Origin: Trichoplax sp. H2
Taxonomy: Eukaryota; Placozoa; Uniplacotomia; Trichoplacea
Assembly (NCBI GenBank): GCA_003344405.1
Contig: NOWV01000049.1
Coordinates: 124,001 to 188,000, forward strand
Direction of reading: 5' to 3'
Length of the DNA stretch: 64,000 bases
The notes under the pieces are model-generated. The model made no database searches, was not told the DNA's origin, and saw only the letters and a list, made by a program, of their open reading frames with translations. Position numbers and translations under genes: made by a program. This document shows, piece by piece, positions 24,822 through 37,077 of the stretch (the stretch's first letter is position 1; the number at the start of each line of letters is the position of its first letter).

Positions 24822-26522
24822 ACCTGTGCCTCTACCATGGATTAGTAATCCTTGACTCTATATCAGCATTATCCACATATTTCTGTAGCAAGGTCTTGCT
24901 ATTAATAGGTGCTATAGATCAATTTTAGTGACTTTTATATAAAAAATCGATATCTATAAGTTCACAAAGCAAATCCCAGTAACTATCCAGTGCCTCGCAG
25001 GTTTTAAGGTTATATCGTATTTTAATCTAAATTGATACCGCATCAGTTTATTATAAATAGGCAATATGATGTTTATATCCTCAAATGTCGCATGTAATGA
25101 TAGTATCGTATAAGTGGTATTAATTACTTTAGAAATTTTCTAAAGTCATGGAGCTTAGCGATAATGCTTTTTCACCACAATTGATTATTTTTCAAATCTA
25201 TTACGGTGATGAAAAATAGAAATTAACGAATAAGCGTTCAAAAATGAATAGTTAAAATACAATTGCCTGACATAAACCTATTAAGTAGACGCTATCTGCA
25301 TTATTTATTTATTTATAAATATCACGTTTCTATAAATCATTTTTTAATAATGCACTCTGATCTCCAAGTATGAATAACAAACTTTGGAGAACTACTTTAG
25401 AGCAATTTGAGAAAGCAAAATAAATTATTTCTCATGTGGCTTGCCTTATAGTAAAGATAGATGTAGCCTTCTAGGAGACAACTTTCTTTCTTTAAATGAT
25501 AGGAATATATGTCATTTATCTTCAGAATTGATAATACCGTATATTATAGCTGATTGGTCATTGCCTTAAGAACTTACTGTGCTGCATTCATCGAAATAAA
25601 AAACAAGCTTCTGCAATGCTAACAGCATATTAAATGTAATTTTATCCGCAATTTCATATATTGTCTGCCGTACATCTTCGATATTATCGTCGAGAAGAGT
25701 TACCATGCGGATTTTTCGTTTATTAACAGTGCTTCAATCCAATATTTCTAGACTAATTGCATTAATTAAATTATATTATTAGACTGTTTAAATTATATCA
25801 GTATATAAGTACTACAATTTTGCTTAATATACCTTTAATATCCCGCAAATCGCTATGAGACCTTCGAATCAACTCTACATGTAAAAAGAGGGAATATCAC
25901 AATCTATCTTAGCATTGTCGACGTATGGGCAGTATGCAGCTCATCCGCTTTTAGTCCTGTTCAGGAAATAGTGATGCTAGTTAGAGTACGTGTTTTCAGT
26001 GCTTACGCACAGTCTAATTCTATGCTAACTGTCTAAACGGCTGATACTTTTACGGTAAACCAGTATATATATTTTATGATTATATATAAAGCATATGGAT
26101 ACGGATGAATTAATGCTTAATTTGAACTTAAAATTTAATTACAACAATCAATAATTAATCATCTGCTACGTAATTACTGGTTTTCCGAAATTAGCATAGT
26201 TCATGGAATATGAAATTTACTATAGGATAGATTAGATTCCGAACTTTATAGCATTAATGATACCAGAAAATGATGGAAATCATTTTTACTAGAAAGTACT
26301 AATAATTATATGAAGTAGAAGATAATAATTGTTTGTGTACAACATAATAATAGATACAGCTGTTGCCGTTATCGTATTACATCCGAAGTAGTACTACCGA
26401 TCCTTTACATTAAACCGGTAATTACTTGGAACGTCCAACTTATGAAACAAATGATGAAAAGTTTAAGTCACACTTAAAGCCAAAAGAACTATATTTGAAA
26501 CGATAAATGAATCTAGAATTAT

Positions 26523-26597
26523 TCGTAGCTAGCTTTAATCCTCAGGTATTGCATTATTTTCATTACTACAGGTCCTACATCAACTTAAGTATGGGTA
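26523..26597. repeat. 75-bp direct repeat, left copy
   Basis: Matches 27102-27176 with only two visible mismatches (at the first base and in ctttaatcc versus cttttatcc). The copies are 579 bases apart in the same orientation. Near-identity inside an otherwise diverged spacer indicates a recent duplication or insertion. Confidence 0.9.
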
Positions 26598-27101
26598 TGT
26601 GATATATACCAATCACGAGCTTCCAAATTTTAGAAAAATAAGGACTTTATTGAATCTTATACAAAGATTAATTACACACAGTTCTGCTCTAGCCGAATAC
26701 TACTTCTAAAGACTTCTAGAACGAACTAAAAGAATAATCTAAAGTTGTATGCTTTTATACTTTCCGTAGCATTCGCAGCTACAATCCGCATAGCAACCTT
26801 TTACCTTATTTTACTCATAGTTAACTTATTCTTAGTATGACTATTCTACTGCGGACCATCATTAATCCAATATAGATACGACTACAGTACTTACGTAGAC
26901 ATTATTCACACCAGCCAAAGGACAATGAATTAACTATATCCTAATATATGATTTACAGTTTTATTTTTACCTATAGCCAAATTAGTAACTCAACAGCTTA
27001 CTGTATATAGTCATCTGTACTCTAGCATAGAGTCTCTACCACTACAGTCTATAGTTATAGCTACCAAATATCTTTTAGGATAAATATCTACCGTACATTA
27101 T

Positions 27102-27176
27102 ACGTAGCTAGCTTTTATCCTCAGGTATTGCATTATTTTCATTACTACAGGTCCTACATCAACTTAAGTATGGGTA
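27102..27176. repeat. 75-bp direct repeat, right copy
   Basis: Partner of 26523-26597. The 504 bases between the copies contain no open frame of note and are not themselves duplicated in the window. Confidence 0.9.
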
Positions 27177-30100
27177 TAATTAATATAATTTTTTTAATTT
27201 AAATCAAGTCTGGATTACATTTAAAAATTTAGCTACGGCCCCCTACAGAGTTGTTAAATTCGAATAAAGATCGTAAATCTTATAGATCATTAGCTAATAT
27301 AAACTTACTATTGTAAAATTGATACATTAAAGATTTTATGGCTCTTTCTACTTCTAAGCGCTTGTCGTTATGTATTATGATGTATTTCAAATATGCTAAC
27401 ACATCATTATTTAATTAATAACTACTGTAGATATATTATAATTTAGTTAGAAGTTATTAAATATTTTCTCGGTTGCAACTTCGATCATAAAATACGGTAG
27501 AAAATACTAAAATAGGCAGTAATTTTCAAAACTGGAAAATTTAATCACCATGCGATTAACCGTTCTATAGAAAATTATGCAATTGAAGATTATAACCTAT
27601 GTATCATTTAAAAACTATTATTAGATGACTCTTTAAATGCGAAAGCCTCGCAATAATGGAAATGAAGGGTAAAAATAACAACTGTACGCATACAGTACGC
27701 TAGATGAACCTGAAGATTAGAATACATTAGATCATACTATTTAATTATCGTTATCAATTATTCATATCAAGATATAACCCTGAATTATGAAATTTTACGT
27801 CTGTGAGATATCCTTTCAATTGATTATTTTCAGAATCAAATAACTAAGTTAGCTTAAAAATAGAATTTTCCTTATTCACCTAAAATTACGTCCATAATTT
27901 GTTGATGGTAGTAGTTAGTGCTAGTTTGTGCTAGTTAGCGATAGTTAAATTGTATAATTGATTTAAATTGTGCTTTGAAAGATTGATAATGATTTGAAAA
28001 TCCTAGATGCTTCAGCTATTACCACTACATTCGGATATCTTCAGTAAGAAATCTAAAGCTAATACTATTTTAAGTAGTTTTTTTTGTGTCAGATTCGTTA
28101 CAGGAATAAATTGAAATAAGTAGTTGCGGGTTGGCAAATTTGTAGTTATTTCTTTCCTAAACAGTAGCTTTTGTGAACGATAAAAGGCTATTGTGTATCG
28201 TTTTGATTTGCAAAGTATCTCAGAAAATGTATAAAATCGAAACGGTTCCTTGAAATTAAAAGTAGCCTTTAATTCTTGTTGGCGATAATTAGCCGATGAC
28301 ATTCAAGAGACTTGAAACTTGGGACACTGATGCAAACTGAAAATTTAAAATAATTTCAAAGAGGCTATTTGCTCTCTTCACTGCATAAAGTATGCGACCG
28401 TAGAATACGTTAGGTAACTGATTTTAAATTGAATTCTTATAGATGATTAATTAAGTTTACGTAAAGTTCCTAATTTGAATCAATGACGATAGGTTATTGA
28501 TTACTCGTATAGTAAGTCTGGGAGTCACTTCACAATTTGCATGTTTCAAATAAGGCGGTGCCAATTATATCTTTATCGGCCAATTTCGGACATCAGCCGC
28601 CACCTATATACTGAATAACTGAAAATTATGCCTGTATCAGGTTTTATCCGGGCGAAAAACAGTTACTAACAGTCTCTAATGTAAACATTTTTTCCAAAGA
28701 TAGCCTCTACTTTACTGAAATTTTGGTTACTTAATTTTTACTCATTTACACAGCGTTATATTAAAAATAGCTCAACTGTGCCATTAAGAATCTATCTGGA
28801 ATAATTACAATAGTTTAATTGCTTTAACTGAAGCAGTATCGAGTATCTAAGTTGATTTGCTTTTTAAACCAATTTTCAGATATAAAAATGCGATAATTCG
28901 CAAAATTGTTGACAAAGAATTATTATTTAATACGGAAACCGTGACACTGCATCTAATTAATTCATTGCTGTACTAATAATTAATTTAATTCAATCCTATC
29001 TATCTGCCATCTAGTGTACCAGATTCTTTTGTCGTTACTATTAATTGATAAATAAATTATTAACAGATTCTAGTAATTATTGATGAAGAAAGTCACTTTA
29101 GTGCCAAAGAGAAGGAAAAGCTATTTTATGTGCTTTTTGCGCAAAGAACTAATTTACATCATATTTTATATCTAATACACTGATGGTAACTCTGGATCAA
29201 TGTAAGTAGCTAGGCCGAATAGGGAGGTGTGCTGGGACGTCCAGGCTTGCCTTAGTAAGCAAGAATACACTGATAATGCCATTTTTTCGGACTGACAAGC
29301 CTCTTATAAGCTTTGAACGCCAATATCTGTTTGGCTTAATGATTGATTATTGGTGATATTTTTCACCTTCAAGTTTCAATTTCTATAATGTTGTTACGAA
29401 AACGTGATAATACTTATTTTAAGTAATCAAATTTGCTCTAAGTACAAAATTTATGAATTATTTTTTTGGACACAGTCTAGACTTTGTATTTTTATTCGTA
29501 AAAGTATCAACGATCGATGAAGATTGTGCCAGTACTTAAGTACGAATAACTGAAAGATATTGATAGTTTAACTCGAACTGTAATGTAAAATAATACAATT
29601 TGGTTCGCCAAATAAGAATTATTAGCATATCCGCCTAATTTCAGACGCTTCTTGTCATATAAAATTGACGTTATGTAATGTTGCTTCATACATTCGTAGA
29701 TTATCTATTGCCATGAAAAAACTATTTTAATTTTAGTCGAAACCTCTTAATTAATAGCATCGTGGCTCAAGGAAACAAAAATTTTAGTCAATTTATTCAA
29801 TTTTTAGTGCTTAGGTTCTTAGTACCTCAAATTACCAATACTTTCTGTACGATGTATCTGTAATTTAACCTATTAAGGACAAGTGATTTTATAAATAATT
29901 CAAATGGATGATGGGCATTTATTTGTCAATTGCAACTCTTACATATCGACCGTGCTTATTGCTAGTCAATTGAATTTCCAAAATAATACAAATGATAATC
30001 ATCTCTGAAACAGTTAGATTTACGTTTAATTATTAATTTAAGAAGAATAATGATGAGAACTATCTGAAATTGAACGGAAAATATCTTAAAAATTCTTGGA

Positions 30101-31754
30101 GTAAAATTTATTTTACAGAACTTAAAATGAAAATCTCTTAAATGCTACTTAAAGTGGGATTTACTATCCTAAGAAATGCCAGTAAAAAAGCATAGCTCGG
30201 TATTAACGAAAAAATAAAATAGTTCAACTAGAAATCCTGATTTAGAATTAATTTGTAAGCTAATGAATAAACTAGAATGATGTAGCCTGGAGATTTTCGG
30301 TAATAATCAATCTTTTAATGTAATGCACGTTATCTAGATGCTTTTGAGAACAATCTGCATGTTGGAAGACTATTAGCTTTTATACCAAGAGTAAATAATG
30401 GTGATTAGCTTGACCTATACTAAAGCCAGTTTCAGTCCCGCAAAATAGTTCAAGCCTTATTTCAATCAAAACGAAAGTAAGGCTATGGATGTTAATTGTC
30501 ACAAAGTTATACATTTCGATTGATTAATGTATCTTAACAGCCACAATATCGCTATACAATTCAAGTTTATCAACTTGAGGAATAGTTTATGCTAATTGCA
30601 ATCATTTATTTTTAGGAACAAATCGGTTCTCACACTATTTAATACTGTGTTATGGTTAACATTTCAGGATTATATTAGTTTAAGATAAGGATCCAGCAGT
30701 ATTTCTTCGTAACAAAGTATGAGTTGTCTTAAGCCATTTTATGCTGTAATATGGTTCGTGTGAATTGACACATTACTTGTCATCGACTAATAGAAAAAAT
30801 TGGCTGCTTTATATCGTCCATGCTATAGGGATTATGGGATATAAAGTAAATATTAAGAGGCTATACCCGTAATTTAATATTAATGAATAAGCTTGCAGAT
30901 GAAGACTCCGTTTCAATTTTCTTGCTCGTGTCAAATGCCTTTTATTGATTTATTTCGCTTCTATATTTCACATCCGAAATATGATTATCCATTTTCGGTT
31001 ATTTCTACTCTATTGCTATAAAAATCGAACAATTTAAACTTTTGAATTATTACTTAACGCTAGATTAAGATTCCTGTAAACGTTAATCATTACTAATTAC
31101 TTATTTCTTCCATGTTTCTAATTAAAAATTTTTCAGTTAGCTTAGATCAATTCTAATTATGTAAGTAATATGCTCCTGGCTGAACAAATCAGAACTGTTT
31201 ATTGTTTCCTCAACCGGTCTTTCGATACTACTTTCATTTTAGAGTTATTTTTGGTTAAAACATTGGCAAGCGTAAATCTTTCTTAAATATGTGTTTTACA
31301 ACAATAATAATTTAAAATTTGACCTTTCGAAATCCTTTAATAATTAACTGGAATGAAATGATTTATTATACCGTTGAATAAATAGTACGTCAGCAGGATT
31401 TCTACATTACTGTCCTTTTAGTAGAGTACGATGACAGCCGCAGCCAATCAAATAAATGATTAAATTATTTATTCAGTTGTGGCAGGATGTTGTTCACAAT
31501 TCTTATTGCATGACTAATGCTACTCTCTTGGAGCTCAATTATAAAAGAAAAAGTTTATCTTTCGAAATACCGTTGAAGGTCGCTATAGAACATTTTAGTA
31601 ATTCTATCATTTTTACCCGTTGAAGGATATTCCGACGATATACAAGTAAATCATTGTTTCATGCATTAATCGGTGAGCATTCGGTCGTATCAACTTACAA
31701 ATCATAATACCTTCATTAAAGTATTTGCCCGTTATAGCTGTCGTGAGGATAATA

Positions 31755-32783
31755 ATGCATCATTTACCCACTATCATTACGACTACACTGATTTCTAGAA
31801 ACAATTTTTCAATACCTACAATATCACAGCAAGAAGCTAATCTCCATGTTGCATTCTATGGTGTCATTGCGTTCTTTGCCGTTCTTGGTAATATCCCGGT
31901 GTTGATCATTATTTGTAGAACGCCAGCATTGCAGACTAAATCCAATTTATTTCTTATAAATTTAGCCGTCTCAGATATAATGACAGGCGCTGTTAAAGAT
32001 GTTTTCATAATGATTGGTATGCAACCGAGACGATGGATATATAGCGATACCTTATGCCAAATTTCTGGATTTTTTATTGGTGTCTTACACTCTGTAACCG
32101 TAATAACACTTATGGTCGTTGCAATCTTTCGCTATTTGATAGTTGTCCATGGACGTCGCGTTAATTTAAAAAAAAGACACGTATGGATTGCTATAGTCTT
32201 AATTTGGATCTTTGCAATTTTAGATGCTTTACTCCCAATCATCGGCTGGAGTAAATATACATACAGTTTGCTCGAATTCGGATGTTTGCCTGAATTCGAT
32301 CCAACACCTCCATCCTATGCTCTCTTTCTACTTCTTGCGGTGACTTTGATACCTTTATCTATCATTACTTATTGCTATATCGCTATTTTAATCAATATTT
32401 TTATACATGATGGTACGTTAAGGCGATATATTAATCACAACGGTAGACAACGACAAGGTCTCCGCTGCCAACTACGTCAGCGTGAGCTTCGAGCTACTAG
32501 GAGAATGTTTGTAGTTTATATGGCATTTATTGTATGTCTTTTGCCATGGGCTATTATTATGCTTATTCTGGTACCAGCTGGAATTTTGATTTCATTAAAA
32601 TCTATCTTTTGGATAGGCTTTCTAGTTAATATGAATAGTGCAATTAATCCACTTATTTACTATATGATTTATCCTAAAATACGAAGAGGCTATAAAAAAC
32701 TGATCTGTGGTCATCGACGATTGGAAAGCGAAGTAACTTCAATAAGAACTACCCGTACTAAAGTTATGTCAGCATGGTCATAG
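31755..32783 (+). CDS. Class A GPCR, opsin-like, FRY variant (single exon)
   Basis: A 342-residue intronless receptor from ATG 31755; the frame stays open upstream to 31725 but without another ATG. Landmarks: an N-glycosylation site NFS near residue 17; LGN (44-46); LAVSD in TM2 (D74); C101; FRY at 125-127 instead of DRY; GWSKYTY in loop 2 with C177; P200 and CY in TM5; CLLPW in TM6, lacking the usual Trp; and NSAINPLIY with NPLIY at 298-302. Position 7.43 is N292, so there is no retinal Schiff base. A basic third loop and an arginine-rich tail follow family norms. It is related to the receptors at 21170 and 37078, and probably couples to G proteins at the plasma membrane. Ligand unknown. Confidence 0.9.
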   Translation: MHHLPTIITTTLISRNNFSIPTISQQEANLHVAFYGVIAFFAVLGNIPVLIIICRTPALQTKSNLFLINLAVSDIMTGAVKDVFIMIGMQPRRWIYSDTLCQISGFFIGVLHSVTVITLMVVAIFRYLIVVHGRRVNLKKRHVWIAIVLIWIFAILDALLPIIGWSKYTYSLLEFGCLPEFDPTPPSYALFLLLAVTLIPLSIITYCYIAILINIFIHDGTLRRYINHNGRQRQGLRCQLRQRELRATRRMFVVYMAFIVCLLPWAIIMLILVPAGILISLKSIFWIGFLVNMNSAINPLIYYMIYPKIRRGYKKLICGHRRLESEVTSIRTTRTKVMSAWS

Positions 32784-32829
32784 TTTATTCATCTTTATTC
32801 AAATCTGCAGTTAATTATTCTGTTATTAG

Positions 32830-32835
32830 AATAAA
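32830..32835 (+). terminator. Polyadenylation signal AATAAA of the second receptor
   Basis: AATAAA begins 47 bases after the stop at 32783, matching the spacing seen after the other two intact receptors. Confidence 0.55.
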
Positions 32836-33212
32836 GCTACTAAGGACATAGCTATCATAATCCCAGCTTTCAAGCTTAAATTGAAATTATGGTCTATCTA
32901 AAACGTTTTAATGAAGCCAACATATGAAAGAAGAGATCACGATTCATGTCAAAACTTAAACTAATGTCATGGAAAACATTTTAATTTTTGGAATGCGATA
33001 GTTATTTCACGCTTACATAATTGTATTGGGACTAGTCAGAAATTTAAGATTGGAAACGTGATCTATAATATTTAAACGATAAGTAATAACGCGATAGCTG
33101 TTAATATAATTTTATAAAGAAATAGCTTGCTTAAAATATTGTTTCCTTATCGAAGGCTTAAACTTGGATAACAACTCATGTTAATTCGTACATTATAGGG
33201 GTGAGCGAAACG

Positions 33213-33607
33213 ATGTTAGATTGATTTAACAAACTATTAAATGTTTGATCTGATTATTTCTTTATATTTTAAATTTTCTTTCATTGTTTTTATATTGCTA
33301 TAATAAGTCAGTATAAGGTACACGAGTATTAATACATCAACTGATTGCTTAAATAATATATTTGGCTTATCAACTGAGAATGCAATGATTCATCTATATA
33401 ATTATTAATCGCTTTATCGTTACCTATTATCATACTTTCTATCATAAAATTATAATGATTGGCTATTTTCCTCAATAGTTTATAAGTTAGTGTCATTGAT
33501 GTGGCTGTATACTCACTAACACAGGTAGTTAGAGCCTTGCGGCTAATGATTATTATATTTTGAACAATATTTTTACTAATTTTGATCTTTCTTATACATA
33601 AATAGTT
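33213..33607 (+). repeat. Upstream flank of the decayed receptor, duplicate of 36713-37077
   Basis: atgttagattgatttaacaaactattaaatgttt here aligns with atgttagattggtctaacaaaccattaaatgttt at 36713. Interrupted similarity then continues to the start codon position, through shared blocks such as tattatactttct, gattatcttcct and tttactaattt. The duplication that created the receptor pair therefore included roughly 370-400 bases of 5' flank. Promoter elements, if any, should lie here and at 36713-37077. Confidence 0.75.
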
Positions 33608-34440
33608 CTAAATCAAAACGATGCTCATAGTTTAGTTGCCATTAGTATCTCGACATTCTTGCTAAAAGTCTAATTTAGTTACAGTTAGGTTATATAGGAC
33701 TATATTATTGCCCTGCTGAGTATTATGGGCAATTTAATAATCTTAATTGTAATAGTTCGAGACCAATTACAGACAAAAAGCAATTTATTTTTGGTAAACC
33801 TAGCCATAATCGATGTTACTACTGGTTGTGCTAAAGATCTTTTTTATTATCACCTTCCAATACCAGTATTGGATATTCGATCAAACTGTAGACGAAATCA
33901 GTGGATTTATTTGTGTATTTTATTGTTGCATGGCTGTAATTGCGTCAACATTTATTGTAGTTTAATATTATATTTCATGGTAAATGTATCCATATACAAA
34001 AAATACATGTTATTGGAGCCATCATTATCGTTTAGATATCTCCCTAATTGACTTTAAACTTCCACTGGCTAATTTTGCTAGATACATGTTGTTATGACAC
34101 TTCGTATTGATATAACATTTAATTATGTTACAGTCTTGGTTTGAATACATAATTGTAGTTGCAGAACGAAAAAATTTAAAAAGGCGAAAAGCAATCATAG
34201 ATACTTTCATAAACAGGCTTTATGGGGTGAAATTGAAGCAACTTGAAAAAATGTCTATTATTTACTTGGCTATCGTAATTTATTTCATATCTTGTAGCGT
34301 TGCTTCTCTTTCGCTATCATCAGCTTGATATGGCATTTCTTTCGATATTTACTTCATATTGGGCTGTTTAATCTACATAAATGGTACCATCAATACTTTT
34401 ATATGTTAAGCAACTTATCCGAAAATATATGGGATATATT
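33608..34440 (+). pseudogene. Decayed copy of the class A GPCR at 37078
   Basis: Nucleotide similarity to 37078-38085 runs from the lost start codon (CTA at 33608 in place of ATG) through TM1-TM3, loop 2 and TM6. Several in-frame stops appear before TM1 (around 33677-33710). The TM1-TM2 part still reads as receptor (NLIILIVIVRD, then KSNLFLVNLAI). A small deletion near 33840-33850 shifts the frame just after GCAKD, so the later ORF pieces are shadows. Matching blocks recur at 34235-34300 (TM6) and about 34405-34430 (end of TM7), and the intervening third-loop region is strongly shortened or scrambled. It cannot encode a receptor. Confidence 0.88.
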
Positions 34441-36712
34441 ATAATCTAATTTGTCCTCTAACTAAACCAGACTTGAAGCGATAACTACTGCCATTGAACA
34501 TACAAGGATAATACCCATCTTCCAAAGAAGTTCCAATCACAGACAATGGCAAAGCCAGCATGCCTATATTGTTAATGCCATTCAGACAATACCTACTGCA
34601 ATATTAATTCCGTTATTTAGTTATTATGAATTATTAATAATCTAAAATTACAAGTAATATTTAACCTGGTGCTATAATTGCGTTATCATCGTCTTTGAAA
34701 GCGGCGTACTGGATGTTCTTCCTATCAAATCATTAATTATAACAATTTGGAAATTTTTATGTCATTAAATTTAATACAAAACGCCATATAGAATAAGGAG
34801 GAAGGGCTTCATTAATGGCGCTATAGCATATTCTTATTGAATAATTTAAAAGTGCAAAGAAAATGTAAAATACACTTTAAATAGCTGACTAGCTAAATAC
34901 ATTTGGTTAATATCTTCGTGTAGACTTTTTATTACTATCTTGTTCTCTCTCTTCTAAACAAGCAGGTTATGCAAATACTTCATAGCACATATACGGTCTG
35001 CGCGTAATGGATGCATATCTGCTTTACTACATAATCATCAATGACCATTACACGACTGTACTTTACGCAAAGACTAATCAAAATAAGTAATTATGCTTTA
35101 ATGTTCCTAAATCATCCGAAAATTTTGGTATCTAACGTCTTTCATCCAGGTCCAATTAAAGATGTCAACTGCAAGTGATGAGGCAGTCCATAAATTAACT
35201 AACTGCTAACTTTACCGCTAACTTAACTGTCAGACCCATTGCAGTTTATAAACTGCCATATGTATATGTAATAGGTAGGTAGTTATTAGGAGTGTGATCA
35301 ATAGTCTAGAAGCCTCAATTTGTACGGTTCATCAGACTTTGACTGGTTTAAAATGTATATATCAGTTATGCTGATATATCGGGCAGTTTATAAATTTGAG
35401 GAAGCTGGCAGTAGAGTTTTGTAGAGTTGCTATTTTCTCGGCGGTTGATATCTCTAGGTCGAATTATTACCATATTAATGTGAATGCTCATTTAACGAGA
35501 AAATATTAGATTTTAATTACAGTATTATTTTTTAAATTCCTATAATCGATGTCTACCGTATTCTTAAAGTAGAATTTGCGGTAAAATTAGAAAAATTGTT
35601 TTTCTCTGTCGTATAATGATCAATGATATATTTTATATGAAATAATTAACAAGGAAGTATTAAATTAAAAAAGAATACTTTTTACTTGTAAATTCCTATA
35701 ATCGAAGTCTACCGTATTTTTGAAGTAGCAGATGTGGTAATTTAATATATTGTTTTCCTCTATTGTGCAATGATTGTTGATACGTACTGTGTGAAGTATG
35801 TATAATTATCTAATCAAAATTTTGATATTAATATAAACTGACAATATCTCTTCGTTACGTATTTGCCGAAAGAAGTGAAATAATCTTTAAGTCTGTGATC
35901 TAAGAGCTGAAATTCATTAGCACTTTGGATTAATTAGTATACGAATCATTTCAAAATCTCACCTTCGGTGTAAAATATCAAATTTTTTAGGTTGCAAAGT
36001 TTTTTATACGGTATTATTGTTTATAAAAATAATCTTAAAAATATGTTGATGGTTTATGGGATTGCAGAATAATTGCTTAAATTTTAAATGGACTAAAAAG
36101 ACTTGATTTATGTTGAGCTGACTATTAAATTTGCGAAACATATTAATTTTAAATTTAGTATTATGATACTTGAAAGAGTTATTTGTACAAACCAGGTGTT
36201 AAACTTTTAGCAAGTTATTATATTCATTTATTCATCTATTTTAACGATCATCTTTCCGATGATAGACGTCCATTTAATAAATTAATTTAATCATATGATT
36301 AATTGTCGTCAAAGAATCTACAAAATAAGTGAAAGCGGTGACTAAAACTCAAATTAAAAGATTAAAATAGTATCTTATATGTTTGATACTAAGTGTAATT
36401 AGATGAATCCACAGTATGGCTAATACATTGTAAATGTAGACTGATTATTTCATATTCGCTTTGCCATTAACATTATAATAGTGCGTTGATAAAATAGTAT
36501 GATTGATTAAAATATCCTAATAATAACTATGAGACCAATAATCTGTACAGGACTATTGATTAAGTAGGAATATCTTCATAAATTATTATATCTTATTATA
36601 TTTTGTGATAAGAATTTGAAATTATCGATTCCAATATTATCCTCAGTACTCACTACATATCTTACAATAGAAAATATACAGTTCCTGTGTAATAAATAAT
36701 TTATTCTTACAA
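34441..36712. other. Spacer between the receptor pseudogene and the third receptor
   Basis: AT-rich, with no long open frame. It contains a diverged tandem duplication at 35535-35800. No exon-like motifs were recognised. Confidence 0.5.
35535..35800. repeat. Diverged tandem duplication, 156-bp unit
   Basis: aattcctataatcgatgtctaccgtattct at 35535 recurs as aattcctataatcgaagtctaccgtattt at 35691. Further matching blocks follow (aagtag, tgtggtaa-like, ttgtttt.ctct.t, aatgat.). Divergence beyond the first 30 bases is substantial. Confidence 0.7.
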
Positions 36713-37077
36713 ATGTTAGATTGGTCTAACAAACCATTAAATGTTTAATACCAAATATTTCAATCAATTTTTGATTTTTAGATTTCATATTGCTAAAGGA
36801 AGCGTAAGGTATATACAGTAAACACACTCTGACCTTTCAGTTGAGGTTTAATGATCCTTCTACGAGGATACCATTGATAGTTTACTTTATACGTATCTAG
36901 TATTATACTTTCTCTACTATAAATTTCCAAAGGATTGATTATCTTCCTTAATTTATAAGTTATTGCCATCGATGCAGCAGCTTATACGTACACGTATGTA
37001 GAATATTTTGGCTACTGACTATTATAATTTAGGTAATATCTTTACTAATTTCGATCGGTCTGATAAAAAAAGTAATC
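36713..37077 (+). repeat. 5' flank of the third receptor, duplicate of 33213-33607
   Basis: This is the intact gene's counterpart of the pseudogene flank. Blocks conserved between the two flanks, despite heavy drift elsewhere, are the best guess for control elements or transcript leader sequence. Confidence 0.7.

Larger units (their letters stand above)
22273..31754. other. About 9.5 kb between receptors, no recognisable gene
   Basis: AT-rich spacer with short frames only. The longest is a minus-strand frame of 96 codons near 28012-28302 with no recognisable motif. It contains a short hairpin (24804-24821) and a pair of 75-bp direct repeats (26523 and 27102). Confidence 0.5.

Noticed and set aside
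26523-27176. Solo LTR retrotransposon explanation for the 75-bp repeats
   Set aside because: The repeats are far too short for LTRs, show no TG...CA ends, and no primer site or polypurine tract is visible.
28012-28302. Minus-strand 96-codon frame as a gene
   Set aside because: No recognisable domain or signal and low-complexity codon content; kept only as a remark in the spacer entry.
34025-34328. Short frames on both strands around 34.1 kb
   Set aside because: They lie within the decayed receptor copy and are by-products of its frameshifts.
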